Source: Pseudoalteromonas sp. R3
GTDB lineage: Bacteria; Pseudomonadota; Gammaproteobacteria; Enterobacterales; Alteromonadaceae
NCBI RefSeq assembly: GCF_004014715.1
Contig: NZ_CP034835.1
Span: forward strand, 1,240,001-1,304,000
Length of the DNA stretch: 64,000 bases
Reading direction: 5' to 3'
Shown piece after piece: positions 1 to 10,054 of this stretch. The translations under genes were made by a program, and so were the position numbers. Numbering within the stretch: position 1 is the stretch's first letter; each line of letters begins with the position of its first letter. The notes under the pieces were generated by a model. That model ran no database searches. It worked only from the letters and a program-made list of their open reading frames with translations, and was not told the origin of the DNA.

Positions 1-1
1 G

Positions 2-3000
2 CTGGGCAGAGATAGCGAAATTCAGCAGCAGCTTAAAGCTGTGATTGATATGCAAAGTGAAATGATTGCGCAGCAGCAGATGCAGGCACAAGCAGAAGCT
101 GAATTTAGCATTACTAAGCTGTTTTCCAACCCTCTGGTTGTTGCCTTACTGGCGACCATTCCTGCCTTACTGATCATTGGTGCGGTTGTGATGCGTATGC
201 GCAAAGGCAAGGCAAAACAAGCGGAGGAAGACGATGAATTTTTACCACAGTCACCAGCACCAGCCGCTGCTGCGGCAGCAACGGCAACAGCGGCAGCAGC
301 CGACCCGCTCGATCTGGATATGCCACATGACAGTGGTGAAGATGCCCTAAACGAAGGCGTGCAGCTCGATGACGATATTTTACCGGATGATGAAATCGTC
401 TTTGATAGCCTGGACGATGACGCATTTGAAGAAGGCAATGACACGCTTGAACAGGATGAACTGGACAGTTTACTGAACGATGACATCGTGTTTGATGATG
501 AATCGGATGTTAATGCCCAGCAGTCAGGTGCGGACGATCTTGATGAGTTCCTGCAACAAAACTTCGACGAAGCAGATGACAGCCTGGGTGATGAAATTAC
601 TCTGGATGTCGACGCTGATGCAGCGTCGGGCGATAACGACATACTGAGCGCCGATGATATTGATGATCTGTTCAACGAAGTCAGCGAAGGAGCAGATGAC
701 GATACTCTGGATGTAAGTGATGACGCACTTGCCGCACTTAGCGAAGAATTGGCCGAAGAAAGTCTCGAAGAAGTTGAACCTGTGGAGACTGAAGCCCCCG
801 CAGATGAAGACTTTGATCTTGACGACATTGATAGCTTAATAGATGAAGTTGGTGAGTCGCCCCCAAAGTCCCCAGCGGCTGATGGAGCAGCGACAGACGA
901 CGGTATTCTAAGTGCTGATGACATTGATGACTTACTCGATGGTGCACTTGATGACGAGCCTGACATCGCAGAAGACGATTTTGACGTTGACGATATCGAC
1001 AGCTTGCTCGATCAGGCCCAAGATACTGGTGACAACACTGCCCTCCCTGAAGAATCGGAACTTGACTCTGATGATATAGACAGCCTGCTGGACGAGGCAT
1101 CCAGCGAAGCCCCCGACGCAGACTTGCTGGCAGAAGAGCCCGATGACATAGACAGCCTGCTGGAAGAGGCATCCAGCGAAGCCGCTGACTCAGACTTACT
1201 GGCAGAAGAGCCCGACGATATAGACAGCCTGCTGGAAGAGGCATCCAGCGAAGCCGCTGACTTACTGGCAGAAGAGCCCGACGACATAGACAGCCTGCTT
1301 GAGGAGGCATCCAGCGAAGCCGCTGATGCAGACTTACTGGCAGAAGAGCCCGATGACATAGACAGTCTGCTGGAAGAGGCATCCAGCGAAACCGCTGACG
1401 CAGACTTACTGGCAGAAGAGCCCGATGACATAGACAGCCTGCTGGAAGAGGCATCCAGTGAAACCGCTGACGCAGACTTACTGGCAGAAGAGCGTGATGA
1501 CATAGACAGCTTGCTGGAAGAGGCATCCAGCGGAGCCACTGATGAGCTCGATGGGTTGTTAGAAGAAGAGCCAGAGGCCGAACCTGCAGAAGACATGCTG
1601 ACGGAAGAGCCAGACGATCTGGATGGGTTATTAGAAGAAGAGCCAGAGGTCGAGCCAGCAGAAGACATGCTGGCGGAAGAGTCGGACGAGTTACTAGAAG
1701 AAGAGCCAGAAGCCGAACTTGCAGAAGACATCCTAACGGAAGCGCCGGACGATCTCGGTGGGTTATTAGAAGAAGAGCCAGAGGCCGAACCTGCAGAAGA
1801 CATGCTGACGGAAGAGCCGGACGAGCTGGACGGGTTATTAGAAGAAGAGGCAGAGACCGAGTCAGCAGAAGATATGCTGGCGGAAGAGTCGGACGAGTTG
1901 GATGGATTATTAGAAGAAGAGCTTGAGGCTGAACCCGCAGAAGACATGCTGGCGGAAGAGTCGGACGATCTCGATGGGTTATTGGAAGAAGAGCCAGAGG
2001 CCGAACTCGCAGAAGACAGCCTAACGGAAGCGCCGGACGATCTCGATGGGTTACTAGAAGAAGAGCCAGAGGCCGAACCCGCAGAAGACATCCTAACGGA
2101 AGCGCCGGACGATCTCGATGGGTTATTAGAAGAAGAGCCAGAGGCTGAACTTGCAGAAGACATGCTGGCGGAAGAGCCAGACGAGCTGGATGGGTTATTG
2201 GAAGAAGAGCCAGAGGCTGAACCCGCAGAAGACATGCTGGCGGAAGAGCCGGACGATCTCGATGGGTTATTAGAAGAAGAGCCAGAGTCCGAACCCGCAG
2301 AAGACATGCTGACGGAAGAGCCGGACGAGCTGGATGGGTTATTAGAAGAAGAAGAGCCAGAGGCCGAGCCCGCAGAAGACATGCTGGCTGAAGAGTCGGA
2401 CGAGTTGGACGGGTTATTAGAAGAAGAGCCAGAGGTCGAGCCAGCAGAAGACATGCTGGCGGAAGAGCCGGACGATCTGGATGGGTTATTGGAAGAAGAG
2501 CCTGAGACCGAACCCGCGGAAGACATGCTGGCGAAAGAGCCGGACGATCTGGATGGGTTATTAGAAGAAGAGCCTGAGGCCGAACCCGCAGAAGACATGC
2601 TGGCAGAAGAGCCGGACGAGCTGGATGGGTTATTAGAAGAAGAGCCAGAGGCTGAACTTGCAGAAGACAGCCTAACGGAAGCGCCGGACGATCTCGATAG
2701 TTTACTCGAAGACGCGCCTGGTATTGAAGAGTTTATGTCAGGTTCGGACGCTGTCTCTAAGACGGAATCTGGTCACCTCGATGGGATGCTTGAAGAAGAA
2801 GCCGACTTGCAGTCTTTGCATGACAAAGCTGAACCATCAGTTGAGCTGGAGCTCGATGCACAAGAGTCTGAGCAGTTAGAATCTGAATTGCCTGAAACCG
2901 AGGATGAGTTACTCGATGAATTTGCAGAGCAATTAACTCACCCGTCAGAAGAAGCTCAAATGCCAGAGACCACTCAACTACAAAACGTTGATGAGTTACT

Positions 3001-5557
3001 GGAGGCGCTGGAAGCTGAAGGAGATGAGTTTGACACGGATCTGGAAGAGGATGTTGAGATAGATCTTGGCGACGATCCCTTAGCGGATGAAGATATAGAT
3101 CTGTCCGAAGAGGAAGAGCTGACGGAAATTGACCTCGTTACCCCCAGTGAAGAATTGAGTAGTTATCCTGAATTACAGATGGATGAATCTGAAGCACAAG
3201 AGATTTCTCTCGATGACGATTCAGAATCGGCTATTAGCGAGACAGAAAGGGCACTGGCAGAGAGCCTGGGCCAAGATGATGCGTCCAGCCTGCTCGATGA
3301 GCTGGATGATGATGGTGAAGAGCAACTTGATTTTGGCGGGGATTTTGACGATCTGGATGGGCCCGACTTTGAGATTGAGCTGGATGACGACGCAAGTCTT
3401 GAGGGTGCAATAGAGGAAGCACCCGCAGCGGAACAAACCCCAGAGGAAGCGGCATTAAGCGATGAAGCGCTGACTGACGAAGACTTCCCGGAGTTTGACG
3501 AAGCAGACGCGCTGAGTGCGATGGAGGCAGAGCCAGAGGTCGCAGAGCCCGCAGCGGAACAAGCACCAGAAGAAGCGACATTAAGCGATGAAGCGCTGGC
3601 TGACGAAGACTTCCCGGAGTTTGACGAAGCAGACGCGCTGAGTGCGATGGAGGCAGAGCCAGAGGTCGCAGAGCCCGCAGCGGAACAAGCCCCAGAGGAT
3701 GCGGCATTAAGCGATGAAGCGCTGGCTGATGAAGACTTCCCGGAGTTTGACGAAGCAGACGCGCTGAGTGCGATGGACGCAGAGCCAGAGGTCGAAGAAC
3801 CCGCAGCGGAACAAGCCCCAGAGGAAGCAGCATTAAGCGATGAAGCGCTGACTGACGAAGACTTCCCGGAGTTTGACGAAGCAGACGCGCTGAGTGCGAT
3901 GGACGCAGAGCCTGAGGCAGAAGAACCCGCAGCGGAACAAGCCCCAGAGGAAGTAGCATTAAGCGATGAAGCGCTGGCTGACGAAGACTTCCCGGAGTTT
4001 GACGAAGCAGACGCGCTGAGTGCGATGGACGCAGAGCCTGAGGCCGAAGAACCCGCAGCGGAACAAGCCCCAGAAGAAGCGGCATTAAGCGATGAAGCGC
4101 TGGCTGACGAAGACTTCCCGGAGTTTGACGAAGCAGACGCGCTGAGTGCGATGGACGCAGAGCCTGAGGCAGAAGAACCCGCAGCGGAACAAGCCCCAGA
4201 GGAAGTAGCATTAAGCGATGAAGCGCTGGCTGACGAAGACTTCCCGGAGTTTGACGAAGCAGACGCGCTGAGTGCGATGGACGCAGAGCCAGAGGTCGCA
4301 GCACCCGCAGCGGAACAAGCCCCAGAAGAAGTAGCATTAAGCGATGAAGCGCTGGCTGACGAAGACTTCCCGGAGTTTGACGAAGCAGACGCGCTGAGTG
4401 CGATGGACGCAGAGCCTGAGGCAGAAGAACCCGCAGCTGAGCAAGCTCAAGAAGAAGCGACGGTAAGCGATGAAACGCTGGCCGACGAAGACTTCCCAGA
4501 GTTTGACGAAGCAGACGCGCTGAGTGCGATGGACGCAGAGCCAGAGGCAGAAGAACCCGTAGCGGAACAAGCCCCAGAAGAAGCGACATTAAGCGATGAA
4601 GCGCTGGAGGACGAAGACTTCCCAGAGTTTGACGAAGCAGACGCGCTGAGTGCGATGGACGCAGAGCCAGAGGCAGAAGAACCCGTAGCGGAACAAGCCC
4701 CAGAAGAAGCGACATTAAGCGATGAAGCGCTGACTGACGAAGACTTCCCTGAGTTTGACGAAGCAGACGCGCTTGCAGCAATGGACTCAGAGCCGGATGG
4801 CGAAATAGAGCTGGAAGATCTGGAAGATGATTTATCAGACCTTATGTTGTCTGATGATGATCTGGCAGGGCTGGCCGATAATGATCCTCCAGTGGAAGAA
4901 GACCTGTCAGGATCCGAGCTGGCTTTAGAACCGGACGCATTTTTGGATGAGTTAACGGACCTGGCCGAAGACGATGATGACGCGCTTGAACCAGAGATCA
5001 ACATAGATGAAGCTGCCATTGAAGACGAGTTTCTGGCAGAGCTGAACGAGACAGACTTCAGTGCTTTACTTGATGATTCTGTTGAGCCGGATACGTCGGA
5101 AGTCGACCTGTCAGAGGACACTGAACTGGACTTTGATGCGCTGTTGAGCGAGGAACTGGCACAGGATCTTGAAATTGAAGATATTGACGAGCCTGCTAGA
5201 GAAAGTCTGTCAGGGGACGAGGCAAATGCCGAAACTGATGCTGCAGAGGGTGAAGGGGATTTCCTTGAGATAGACGACCTCCTCTCACAAAGTGAAGATG
5301 AGCCGACGCAGGAAGAGCCCTACCAGTCACCGGATATGGACGTAGGGTTAGGTGATTTTGAAGAGCTACTGGCCGGTGAAAATGCCACGGATGTCGATCT
5401 GGAAGAAGACGGATATGCCGCCAAGTTGGATCTGGTTCGTGCATATATTGAAATTGGAGACTTTGACTCGGCAGAAAATGCCGTTGAAGAAATCCTGAGT
5501 AATGGTCCTGAGTCGGTACAGTCAGAAGCACAGGCACTCAAACAGCAGATCAAATAG
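2..5557 (+). CDS. fimV: FimV-like pilus assembly / polar hub protein, 5' end outside the window
   Basis: The frame is open from base 2, so the LysM-containing N-terminus lies upstream and only the C-terminal 1,851 codons are visible. What is seen: a coiled, Gln-rich stretch, one membrane segment (PLVVALLATIPALLIIG, about residues 44-64 of the visible part) followed by a basic stop-transfer patch, then an extraordinarily acidic cytoplasmic region, and a C-terminal TPR-like FimV domain ending with AKLDLVRAYIEIGDFDSAE. FimV proteins anchor at the inner membrane, bind peptidoglycan through LysM and organise type IV pilus/secretin assembly or polar proteins. The acidic region is built from three successive tandem arrays: 22-residue units (about 7 copies), roughly 24-residue units (about 16), then 42-residue units (11). 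This is much longer than usual FimV. It is followed by truA, the conserved gammaproteobacterial order. Identity is strong from architecture and neighbours. Confidence 0.9.
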   Translation: MGRDSEIQQQLKAVIDMQSEMIAQQQMQAQAEAEFSITKLFSNPLVVALLATIPALLIIGAVVMRMRKGKAKQAEEDDEFLPQSPAPAAAAAATATAAAADPLDLDMPHDSGEDALNEGVQLDDDILPDDEIVFDSLDDDAFEEGNDTLEQDELDSLLNDDIVFDDESDVNAQQSGADDLDEFLQQNFDEADDSLGDEITLDVDADAASGDNDILSADDIDDLFNEVSEGADDDTLDVSDDALAALSEELAEESLEEVEPVETEAPADEDFDLDDIDSLIDEVGESPPKSPAADGAATDDGILSADDIDDLLDGALDDEPDIAEDDFDVDDIDSLLDQAQDTGDNTALPEESELDSDDIDSLLDEASSEAPDADLLAEEPDDIDSLLEEASSEAADSDLLAEEPDDIDSLLEEASSEAADLLAEEPDDIDSLLEEASSEAADADLLAEEPDDIDSLLEEASSETADADLLAEEPDDIDSLLEEASSETADADLLAEERDDIDSLLEEASSGATDELDGLLEEEPEAEPAEDMLTEEPDDLDGLLEEEPEVEPAEDMLAEESDELLEEEPEAELAEDILTEAPDDLGGLLEEEPEAEPAEDMLTEEPDELDGLLEEEAETESAEDMLAEESDELDGLLEEELEAEPAEDMLAEESDDLDGLLEEEPEAELAEDSLTEAPDDLDGLLEEEPEAEPAEDILTEAPDDLDGLLEEEPEAELAEDMLAEEPDELDGLLEEEPEAEPAEDMLAEEPDDLDGLLEEEPESEPAEDMLTEEPDELDGLLEEEEPEAEPAEDMLAEESDELDGLLEEEPEVEPAEDMLAEEPDDLDGLLEEEPETEPAEDMLAKEPDDLDGLLEEEPEAEPAEDMLAEEPDELDGLLEEEPEAELAEDSLTEAPDDLDSLLEDAPGIEEFMSGSDAVSKTESGHLDGMLEEEADLQSLHDKAEPSVELELDAQESEQLESELPETEDELLDEFAEQLTHPSEEAQMPETTQLQNVDELLEALEAEGDEFDTDLEEDVEIDLGDDPLADEDIDLSEEEELTEIDLVTPSEELSSYPELQMDESEAQEISLDDDSESAISETERALAESLGQDDASSLLDELDDDGEEQLDFGGDFDDLDGPDFEIELDDDASLEGAIEEAPAAEQTPEEAALSDEALTDEDFPEFDEADALSAMEAEPEVAEPAAEQAPEEATLSDEALADEDFPEFDEADALSAMEAEPEVAEPAAEQAPEDAALSDEALADEDFPEFDEADALSAMDAEPEVEEPAAEQAPEEAALSDEALTDEDFPEFDEADALSAMDAEPEAEEPAAEQAPEEVALSDEALADEDFPEFDEADALSAMDAEPEAEEPAAEQAPEEAALSDEALADEDFPEFDEADALSAMDAEPEAEEPAAEQAPEEVALSDEALADEDFPEFDEADALSAMDAEPEVAAPAAEQAPEEVALSDEALADEDFPEFDEADALSAMDAEPEAEEPAAEQAQEEATVSDETLADEDFPEFDEADALSAMDAEPEAEEPVAEQAPEEATLSDEALEDEDFPEFDEADALSAMDAEPEAEEPVAEQAPEEATLSDEALTDEDFPEFDEADALAAMDSEPDGEIELEDLEDDLSDLMLSDDDLAGLADNDPPVEEDLSGSELALEPDAFLDELTDLAEDDDDALEPEINIDEAAIEDEFLAELNETDFSALLDDSVEPDTSEVDLSEDTELDFDALLSEELAQDLEIEDIDEPARESLSGDEANAETDAAEGEGDFLEIDDLLSQSEDEPTQEEPYQSPDMDVGLGDFEELLAGENATDVDLEEDGYAAKLDLVRAYIEIGDFDSAENAVEEILSNGPESVQSEAQALKQQIK
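1080..1540 (+). repeat. fimV array 1, 66-bp coding tandem repeat (about 7 units)
   Basis: Seven near-identical units encode DDIDSLLEEASSE plus a short acidic linker with LLAEEP. One unit is shortened by two codons (near 1255-1265). The near-identity at DNA level, including synonymous positions, points to recent expansion by slippage or unequal recombination. Confidence 0.85.
1541..2705 (+). repeat. fimV array 2, roughly 72-bp coding tandem repeat (about 16 units)
   Basis: Units encode DDLDGLLEEEPEAEPAED followed by MLAEEP or ILTEAP variants. Unit length varies by whole codons (one shortened copy near 1680-1700, one with an extra Glu near 2345), so the reading frame is always kept. Pairs of variants alternate, suggesting block duplications. 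Confidence 0.85.
3429..4795 (+). repeat. fimV array 3, 126-bp coding tandem repeat (11 units)
   Basis: The core encoding EDFPEFDEADALSAM recurs at an exact 126-base spacing (core starting near 3481, 3607, 3733 and so on to 4741), giving eleven 42-residue units. Substitutions between copies are few and mainly in the acidic linker. This is the most regular of the three fimV arrays and a likely length-polymorphic locus and assembly hazard. Confidence 0.92.
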
Positions 5558-5650
5558 ACCATAGACGCCAACGAGACAATGATGTTGGTATTATTGGCGG
5601 TGATCGCATAAAATGCGCGGCTAAGTTCGAAATGAGAGTTTGAGTAGTTT

Positions 5651-6448
5651 ATGCGTGTAGCTTTGGGTATTGAATACAATGGTGGCAATTACAGTGGCTG
5701 GCAACGTCAGTGTAATGTAAATAGTGTTCAGGAGGAGCTGGAAACAGCCCTGTCTAGCATCTGTAACCATAAGGTCGATGTGGTCTGTGCCGGGCGCACT
5801 GATGCGGGTGTGCATGCCACGGGCCAGGTGATCCATTTTGATACCCATTCTGATCGGGACATGAAAGCATTTACACTCGGCGTCAACTCTCAGCTGCCTG
5901 ACGATATTGCTGTGCGCTACGCGACGCCGGTCCATGACGAGTTTAGTGCACGTTTTAGTGCAACGGCCAGACGTTATCGTTATGTGATTTATAATAGTGT
6001 CAATCGCCCGGGCATTTTACGCAGTGGGGTAACCCATTACTATCATCCGCTGGATGCTGAGCTTATGCAGGCAGCGTGCCCGGTGATGATTGGTGAGCAC
6101 GATTTTTCTTCTTTTCGTGCTGTACATTGCCAGTCAAATTCTCCTTGTCGTAACATTCATCACTTGCAGGTTGACCGGTTTGGTGATTACATTGTCATTG
6201 ATGTTAAAGCCAATGCATTTTTACACCATATGGTGCGCAATATCACCGGATGCCTGATGGACATTGGAGTGGGGAAATATCCACCAGAGTGGATGGCTGA
6301 GTTGCTGAGTATTAAAGACCGCACACAAGCCAGCGCCACAGCGAAACCGAATGGTTTATACCTGGTGGATGTCGATTATCCTGAGCGCTGGCAGATCCCC
6401 ACAACACCGGCTGGTCCTCTGTTTCTGCCCGAGGTAACCATTCGTTAA
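5651..6448 (+). CDS. truA: tRNA pseudouridine(38-40) synthase TruA
   Basis: 265 residues, normal length for the family. It converts uridines 38-40 in the anticodon stem-loop of many tRNAs to pseudouridine. The N-terminus [20 protein letters not shown] is the typical first strand, and the catalytic aspartate sits in [11 protein letters not shown] (about residue 52). [11 protein letters not shown] is the conserved C-terminal segment. It lies 93 bases after fimV and before accD, as in many gammaproteobacteria. No anomaly seen. Confidence 0.97.
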   Translation: MRVALGIEYNGGNYSGWQRQCNVNSVQEELETALSSICNHKVDVVCAGRTDAGVHATGQVIHFDTHSDRDMKAFTLGVNSQLPDDIAVRYATPVHDEFSARFSATARRYRYVIYNSVNRPGILRSGVTHYYHPLDAELMQAACPVMIGEHDFSSFRAVHCQSNSPCRNIHHLQVDRFGDYIVIDVKANAFLHHMVRNITGCLMDIGVGKYPPEWMAELLSIKDRTQASATAKPNGLYLVDVDYPERWQIPTTPAGPLFLPEVTIR

Positions 6449-6614
6449 TCACGCTGAGCGATGACTAAAGCAAACCTGAGCGCGAGCGTCTTAATCGTAA
6501 GAGACAACTAAGACCAGTTTTTTATATCGCTGATGTCTTAATCATGTTTTAATTGAGAAAATCTGTCTGCTTTTTGCAGATCGCGACACAGAATGAGCAC
6601 TAAGAGAGTTGCAA

Positions 6615-7490
6615 ATGAGTTGGTTAGAAAAAATCTTACCTAAAACGGCTAAATCAACGGGTAAAAAAGAGATCCCAGAAGGCGTTTGGGCAAAATGTAC
6701 GGACTGTGATTCAATCCTGTACAAAGCGGAATTGGAAAAGTCACTGCATGTCTGCCCTAAATGTGATCATCACATGCGGATCAGCGCACGTAAGCGTCTG
6801 GAAAACTTTTTAGACGAGGGTGGCCGAGTTGAGTTAGGTACTCAGCACGAACCAAAGGATGTACTCAAGTTCAAAGATTCCAAAAAGTACTCTGATCGTA
6901 TCACTGCTGCGCAAAAAGTCAGTGGCGAGAAAGATGCACTGGTAGCTATGAAAGGTTCCCTGAAAGGGATCCCGGTTGCGGCAGTGGCGTTTGAATTCTC
7001 TTTTATGGGTGGTTCAATGGCCTCTGTGGTGGGTGCACGCTTCGTCGATGCCGTGAATGAGTGTTTAGAACACAATATGCCGCTGGTGTGTTTCTCGGCA
7101 TCAGGTGGTGCACGGATGCAAGAAGCTTTGATGTCACTGATGCAGATGGCTAAAACCAGTGCGGCTCTGGCTAAAATGAGTGAGCGTGGCTTGCCGTTTA
7201 TCTCTGTGATGACTGACCCGACAATGGGTGGTGTATCAGCATCACTGGCTATGCTGGGCGACATTAATGTGGCTGAGCCTAAAGCGCTGATTGGTTTTGC
7301 AGGTCCTCGTGTTATCGAGCAAACAGTACGTGAAACTTTACCAGAAGGCTTCCAGCGTAGTGAATTTTTGCTGGAACACGGTGCAATTGATATGATAATC
7401 GACCGCCGTGAAATGCGTGACTCTTTGGCACGTATCCTTGCTAAGTTCATGAACTTGCCTTCTACCGAACAAGAGCATAGAGTAGCGTAA
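6615..7490 (+). CDS. accD: Acetyl-CoA carboxylase carboxyltransferase subunit beta
   Basis: About 291 residues. AccD pairs with AccA to transfer the carboxyl group from carboxybiotin to acetyl-CoA, the first committed step of fatty acid synthesis. The four-cysteine zinc ribbon is visible near the N-terminus (CTDC...CPKC, about residues 26-48), followed by the crotonase-type core with [21 protein letters not shown] and [15 protein letters not shown] chose the ATG at 6615, preceded by AAGAGAG, over an in-frame TTG at 6609. It is followed closely by folC, the usual order. Confidence 0.97.
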   Translation: MSWLEKILPKTAKSTGKKEIPEGVWAKCTDCDSILYKAELEKSLHVCPKCDHHMRISARKRLENFLDEGGRVELGTQHEPKDVLKFKDSKKYSDRITAAQKVSGEKDALVAMKGSLKGIPVAAVAFEFSFMGGSMASVVGARFVDAVNECLEHNMPLVCFSASGGARMQEALMSLMQMAKTSAALAKMSERGLPFISVMTDPTMGGVSASLAMLGDINVAEPKALIGFAGPRVIEQTVRETLPEGFQRSEFLLEHGAIDMIIDRREMRDSLARILAKFMNLPSTEQEHRVA

Positions 7491-7512
7491 AATTTTCTAA
7501 TTTGAGCGCACT

Positions 7513-8775
7513 ATGTCAAAGACTACACCAAGCCAATCATCTTCACTGAATGATTGGCTTTGTTATTTAGAGCAGTTACACCCCGCCAATATCGCGATGG
7601 GCCTGGAGCGCGTTGCTAAGGCTGCGAACAATATCCACCTGCTTGATAGCCCCGGCAAAATCATTCTGATTGGCGGCACCAATGGCAAAGGCACCACGGC
7701 CCGTTGTCTGGAGGCCATGCTGCTGGCACAGGGCTACAGCGTCGGTACTTATGCTTCTCCGCATCTTATCCACTACAACGAACGTGTTAGGATCAATGGT
7801 AAAACCTTGCCCGATCAGTCTCATGTCGACGCTTTTTATGCCTTAGATCAGGGACGCGGCGACGTTGAATTGACGTTTTTTGAGTACGGTACTTTGGGTG
7901 CCTTGTGGTTATTCAAACAGCATGCGGTAGATTATGTGTTGTTAGAAGTCGGCCTGGGTGGCCGTTTTGATGCAACCAATATAGTGACGCCTTATGCAAG
8001 CGTGATCACCACCATAGACCTTGACCACAAAGAGTTCCTGGGTGATACCCGAGAGCTAGTAGGCTACGATAAAGCAGGGATTTTCCGCACAGACACGCCA
8101 GCCATTGTAGGCGATCTGGATATTCCGCATACCGTGACCGATTACGGTGAGGAAATTAACGCGGAGTTGATCTTGTCAAAACGTGATTTCCATTTTACGC
8201 CTTTGGCCGATGGGTTACGCTGGCAATATGGTGAGCACGACCTGACGTTGGCACAGCCTGCCATCCCTGCGCAAAACGTGGCAACAGCGTTAACGCTTCT
8301 GGCCCGACTTAACTTATTACCTGATGCCGAGCAGATAAAGCAAATTCTGGCCGGGTTACAAGTGGAAGGGCGGTTTATGCAGCTCAGTCAACAGCCATTG
8401 ATTTACACCGATGTGGCGCATAACCCTGAATCGGCGCGTTACCTTAGAACGCAATTAATGCGTTTGAAAAATCAGGGCTTTAAAATTCATGCCTTAGTCG
8501 CTATGCTTGCTGATAAGGATAAAGCGAGCGTGATTGATGCCCTGTCAGATGTGGTTGAAAAGTGGAGCTGTGCGTCTTTGGAAGGTCCCCGTGGCGAACG
8601 AGCAGAGCAGCTGCTGACATTGTTGCCAGCACCGCACAGTGAGCACAGTCAGGGATTTGCGAGTGTTGACTCGGCCCTGCAAAGTCTGCTTCCTCAGCAA
8701 CAACAAGACACAGCGCTGATTATATTCGGCTCGTTTGTGACCGTGGCCGCGGCCATGCAGTACTGGCAAAAGTAG
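7513..8775 (+). CDS. folC: Bifunctional dihydrofolate synthase / folylpolyglutamate synthase
   Basis: 420 residues, Mur-ligase fold. It adds glutamate to dihydropteroate and then extends the polyglutamate tail of folates. The ATP-binding loop is GGTNGKGTTARCLEAML (about residues 54-70). The folate-binding region TYASPHLIHYNERVRING and the central DLDHKEFLGDTRE motif are also present. It starts 22 bases after accD and runs into the SPOR gene after 12 bases, so they are probably co-transcribed. Confidence 0.96.
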   Translation: MSKTTPSQSSSLNDWLCYLEQLHPANIAMGLERVAKAANNIHLLDSPGKIILIGGTNGKGTTARCLEAMLLAQGYSVGTYASPHLIHYNERVRINGKTLPDQSHVDAFYALDQGRGDVELTFFEYGTLGALWLFKQHAVDYVLLEVGLGGRFDATNIVTPYASVITTIDLDHKEFLGDTRELVGYDKAGIFRTDTPAIVGDLDIPHTVTDYGEEINAELILSKRDFHFTPLADGLRWQYGEHDLTLAQPAIPAQNVATALTLLARLNLLPDAEQIKQILAGLQVEGRFMQLSQQPLIYTDVAHNPESARYLRTQLMRLKNQGFKIHALVAMLADKDKASVIDALSDVVEKWSCASLEGPRGERAEQLLTLLPAPHSEHSQGFASVDSALQSLLPQQQQDTALIIFGSFVTVAAAMQYWQK

Positions 8776-8787
8776 AGAGCAATAGTT

Positions 8788-9480
8788 GTGAACTCAGGAT
8801 TTATTAACCGACTGGTCGGCACCAGCATCGTAGTGATTGCGGCAGTGGTGTTTATACCTAATATTTTGGATGGCGAAAAAGTCCACTATAAGGAAGGATT
8901 TAAGCCTATCCCGGAGCGTCCTGAGTTCTCGACCATAGAGCTAAAAACGCGTATAGATGAACGCGCATCACTGGCGACAGAGCCCATGGAAGAGGTGGTA
9001 GAAGACATCAGCGCCGATGACGGCCAACTCAGTACTGAACTAATAACTAACGAGCTACAGGACGACACACAAGGCCAGCAACAGACAGATACAGCAGAGG
9101 TTGAGGTTGCGAGCAATAAGGGTGAAGAAAAGCCTGAGCCAACTCAGACGTCAACTGACCTGCCCGCTAAGTCCAGCACCGCACCTGAGGTGAAAAGTGA
9201 GTCGTTGACACGACCTGAGTCTTCTAACTTTACGCAGATGGCCTATGTCATTCAGCTTGGTAGCTTCTCACACAAATCAAATGTTGAAGCACTGACTAAA
9301 AAACTGACCGAGAATGGCTTTAAGACGTTTACCCGCCCGGTAAAAACACCCAATGGTACCTTAACCAAGGTATTTGTCGGACCAGATTTAAATAAAGCTA
9401 AACTGGAAGCTAAGCTCCCAGAATTAAAGAAATTAACTAAGTTAAACGGCCGCCTTACTCAATTTACCGTGGTAAAATGA
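8788..9480 (+). CDS. dedD: SPOR domain protein, DedD-like cell division factor
   Basis: 230 residues from a GTG start. A short cytoplasmic N-terminus is followed by one membrane segment (LVGTSIVVIAAVVFIPNIL, about residues 8-26), a long acidic/Thr-Ser periplasmic linker and a C-terminal SPOR domain (about 150-228, MAYVIQLGSFSHKSNVEALTKKL). SPOR domains bind denuded glycan strands at the septum. The position between folC and cvpA is where dedD lies in Escherichia coli. The linker is poorly conserved, as usual. Confidence 0.92.
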   Translation: MNSGFINRLVGTSIVVIAAVVFIPNILDGEKVHYKEGFKPIPERPEFSTIELKTRIDERASLATEPMEEVVEDISADDGQLSTELITNELQDDTQGQQQTDTAEVEVASNKGEEKPEPTQTSTDLPAKSSTAPEVKSESLTRPESSNFTQMAYVIQLGSFSHKSNVEALTKKLTENGFKTFTRPVKTPNGTLTKVFVGPDLNKAKLEAKLPELKKLTKLNGRLTQFTVVK

Positions 9481-9541
9481 TCTGGTAATTGATGGGCGTG
9501 TCTTATAGAATGCGCCCCAAATTAACGACTTATTGGTTTAT

Positions 9542-10036
9542 ATGATCTGGGTTGATTACGCCATCTTTGCAATTGTCGGTATCTCGACACTGTTTGGCCT
9601 GATGAGAGGTTTTGTGAAAGAAACCATGTCACTCGTGGTTTGGATCGGCGCCTTTTTCATATCCAGTATATTCTACCAATATCTTGCAACCTTCCTGACC
9701 TTCATTTCAGAACCCCTTTTAAGAAATGCCGCCGCAATCGCCATACTTTTTATTGCGACACTTGTGTTAGGTGGGTTTGTCAATTATATCTTAGGTGAAC
9801 TCGTACAGCGTACGGGCTTGTCTGGTACCGATCGCCTGGTTGGCATAGTGTTCGGTGCGATGCGGGGCGTGCTGGTCGTTAGCGCCGCGTTGTTTTTCCT
9901 GGATGCCTTCACCAAAGCCCCTGATACATCGTGGTGGCAGGCATCCCAAGTAATCCCTGAATTTGGCTTTGTAATAGAATGGTTTTTTTCCTATCTAGAA
10001 CATAACTCAAGCTTTTTGAATTCAGCAAACCGTTAA
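9542..10036 (+). CDS. cvpA: CvpA family inner membrane protein
   Basis: 164 residues from the ATG at 9542 ([19 protein letters not shown]); an upstream in-frame TTG would add only three residues. Four hydrophobic segments are visible. The Pfam Colicin_V family is known for effects on colicin V production and envelope stress/bile tolerance; its biochemical role is unsettled. It sits directly upstream of purF (18-base gap), the conserved order. Confidence 0.93.
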   Translation: MIWVDYAIFAIVGISTLFGLMRGFVKETMSLVVWIGAFFISSIFYQYLATFLTFISEPLLRNAAAIAILFIATLVLGGFVNYILGELVQRTGLSGTDRLVGIVFGAMRGVLVVSAALFFLDAFTKAPDTSWWQASQVIPEFGFVIEWFFSYLEHNSSFLNSANR

Positions 10037-10054
10037 TCGGCGAGGAAATTTTTA

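Noticed and set aside
3429..4795. Regular 126-base repeats considered as a CRISPR-like or other noncoding array
   Set aside because: The repeat is an exact multiple of three, lies fully in frame within fimV and has no spacer structure.
22..5121. Long minus-strand and alternative-frame ORFs across fimV (for example 1012-2598, 3234-4781 and 4447-5121)
   Set aside because: They mirror the repeat structure of fimV, giving Ser-rich or Leu/Arg-rich repetitive sequence with no ribosome sites; they are shadows of the coding repeats.
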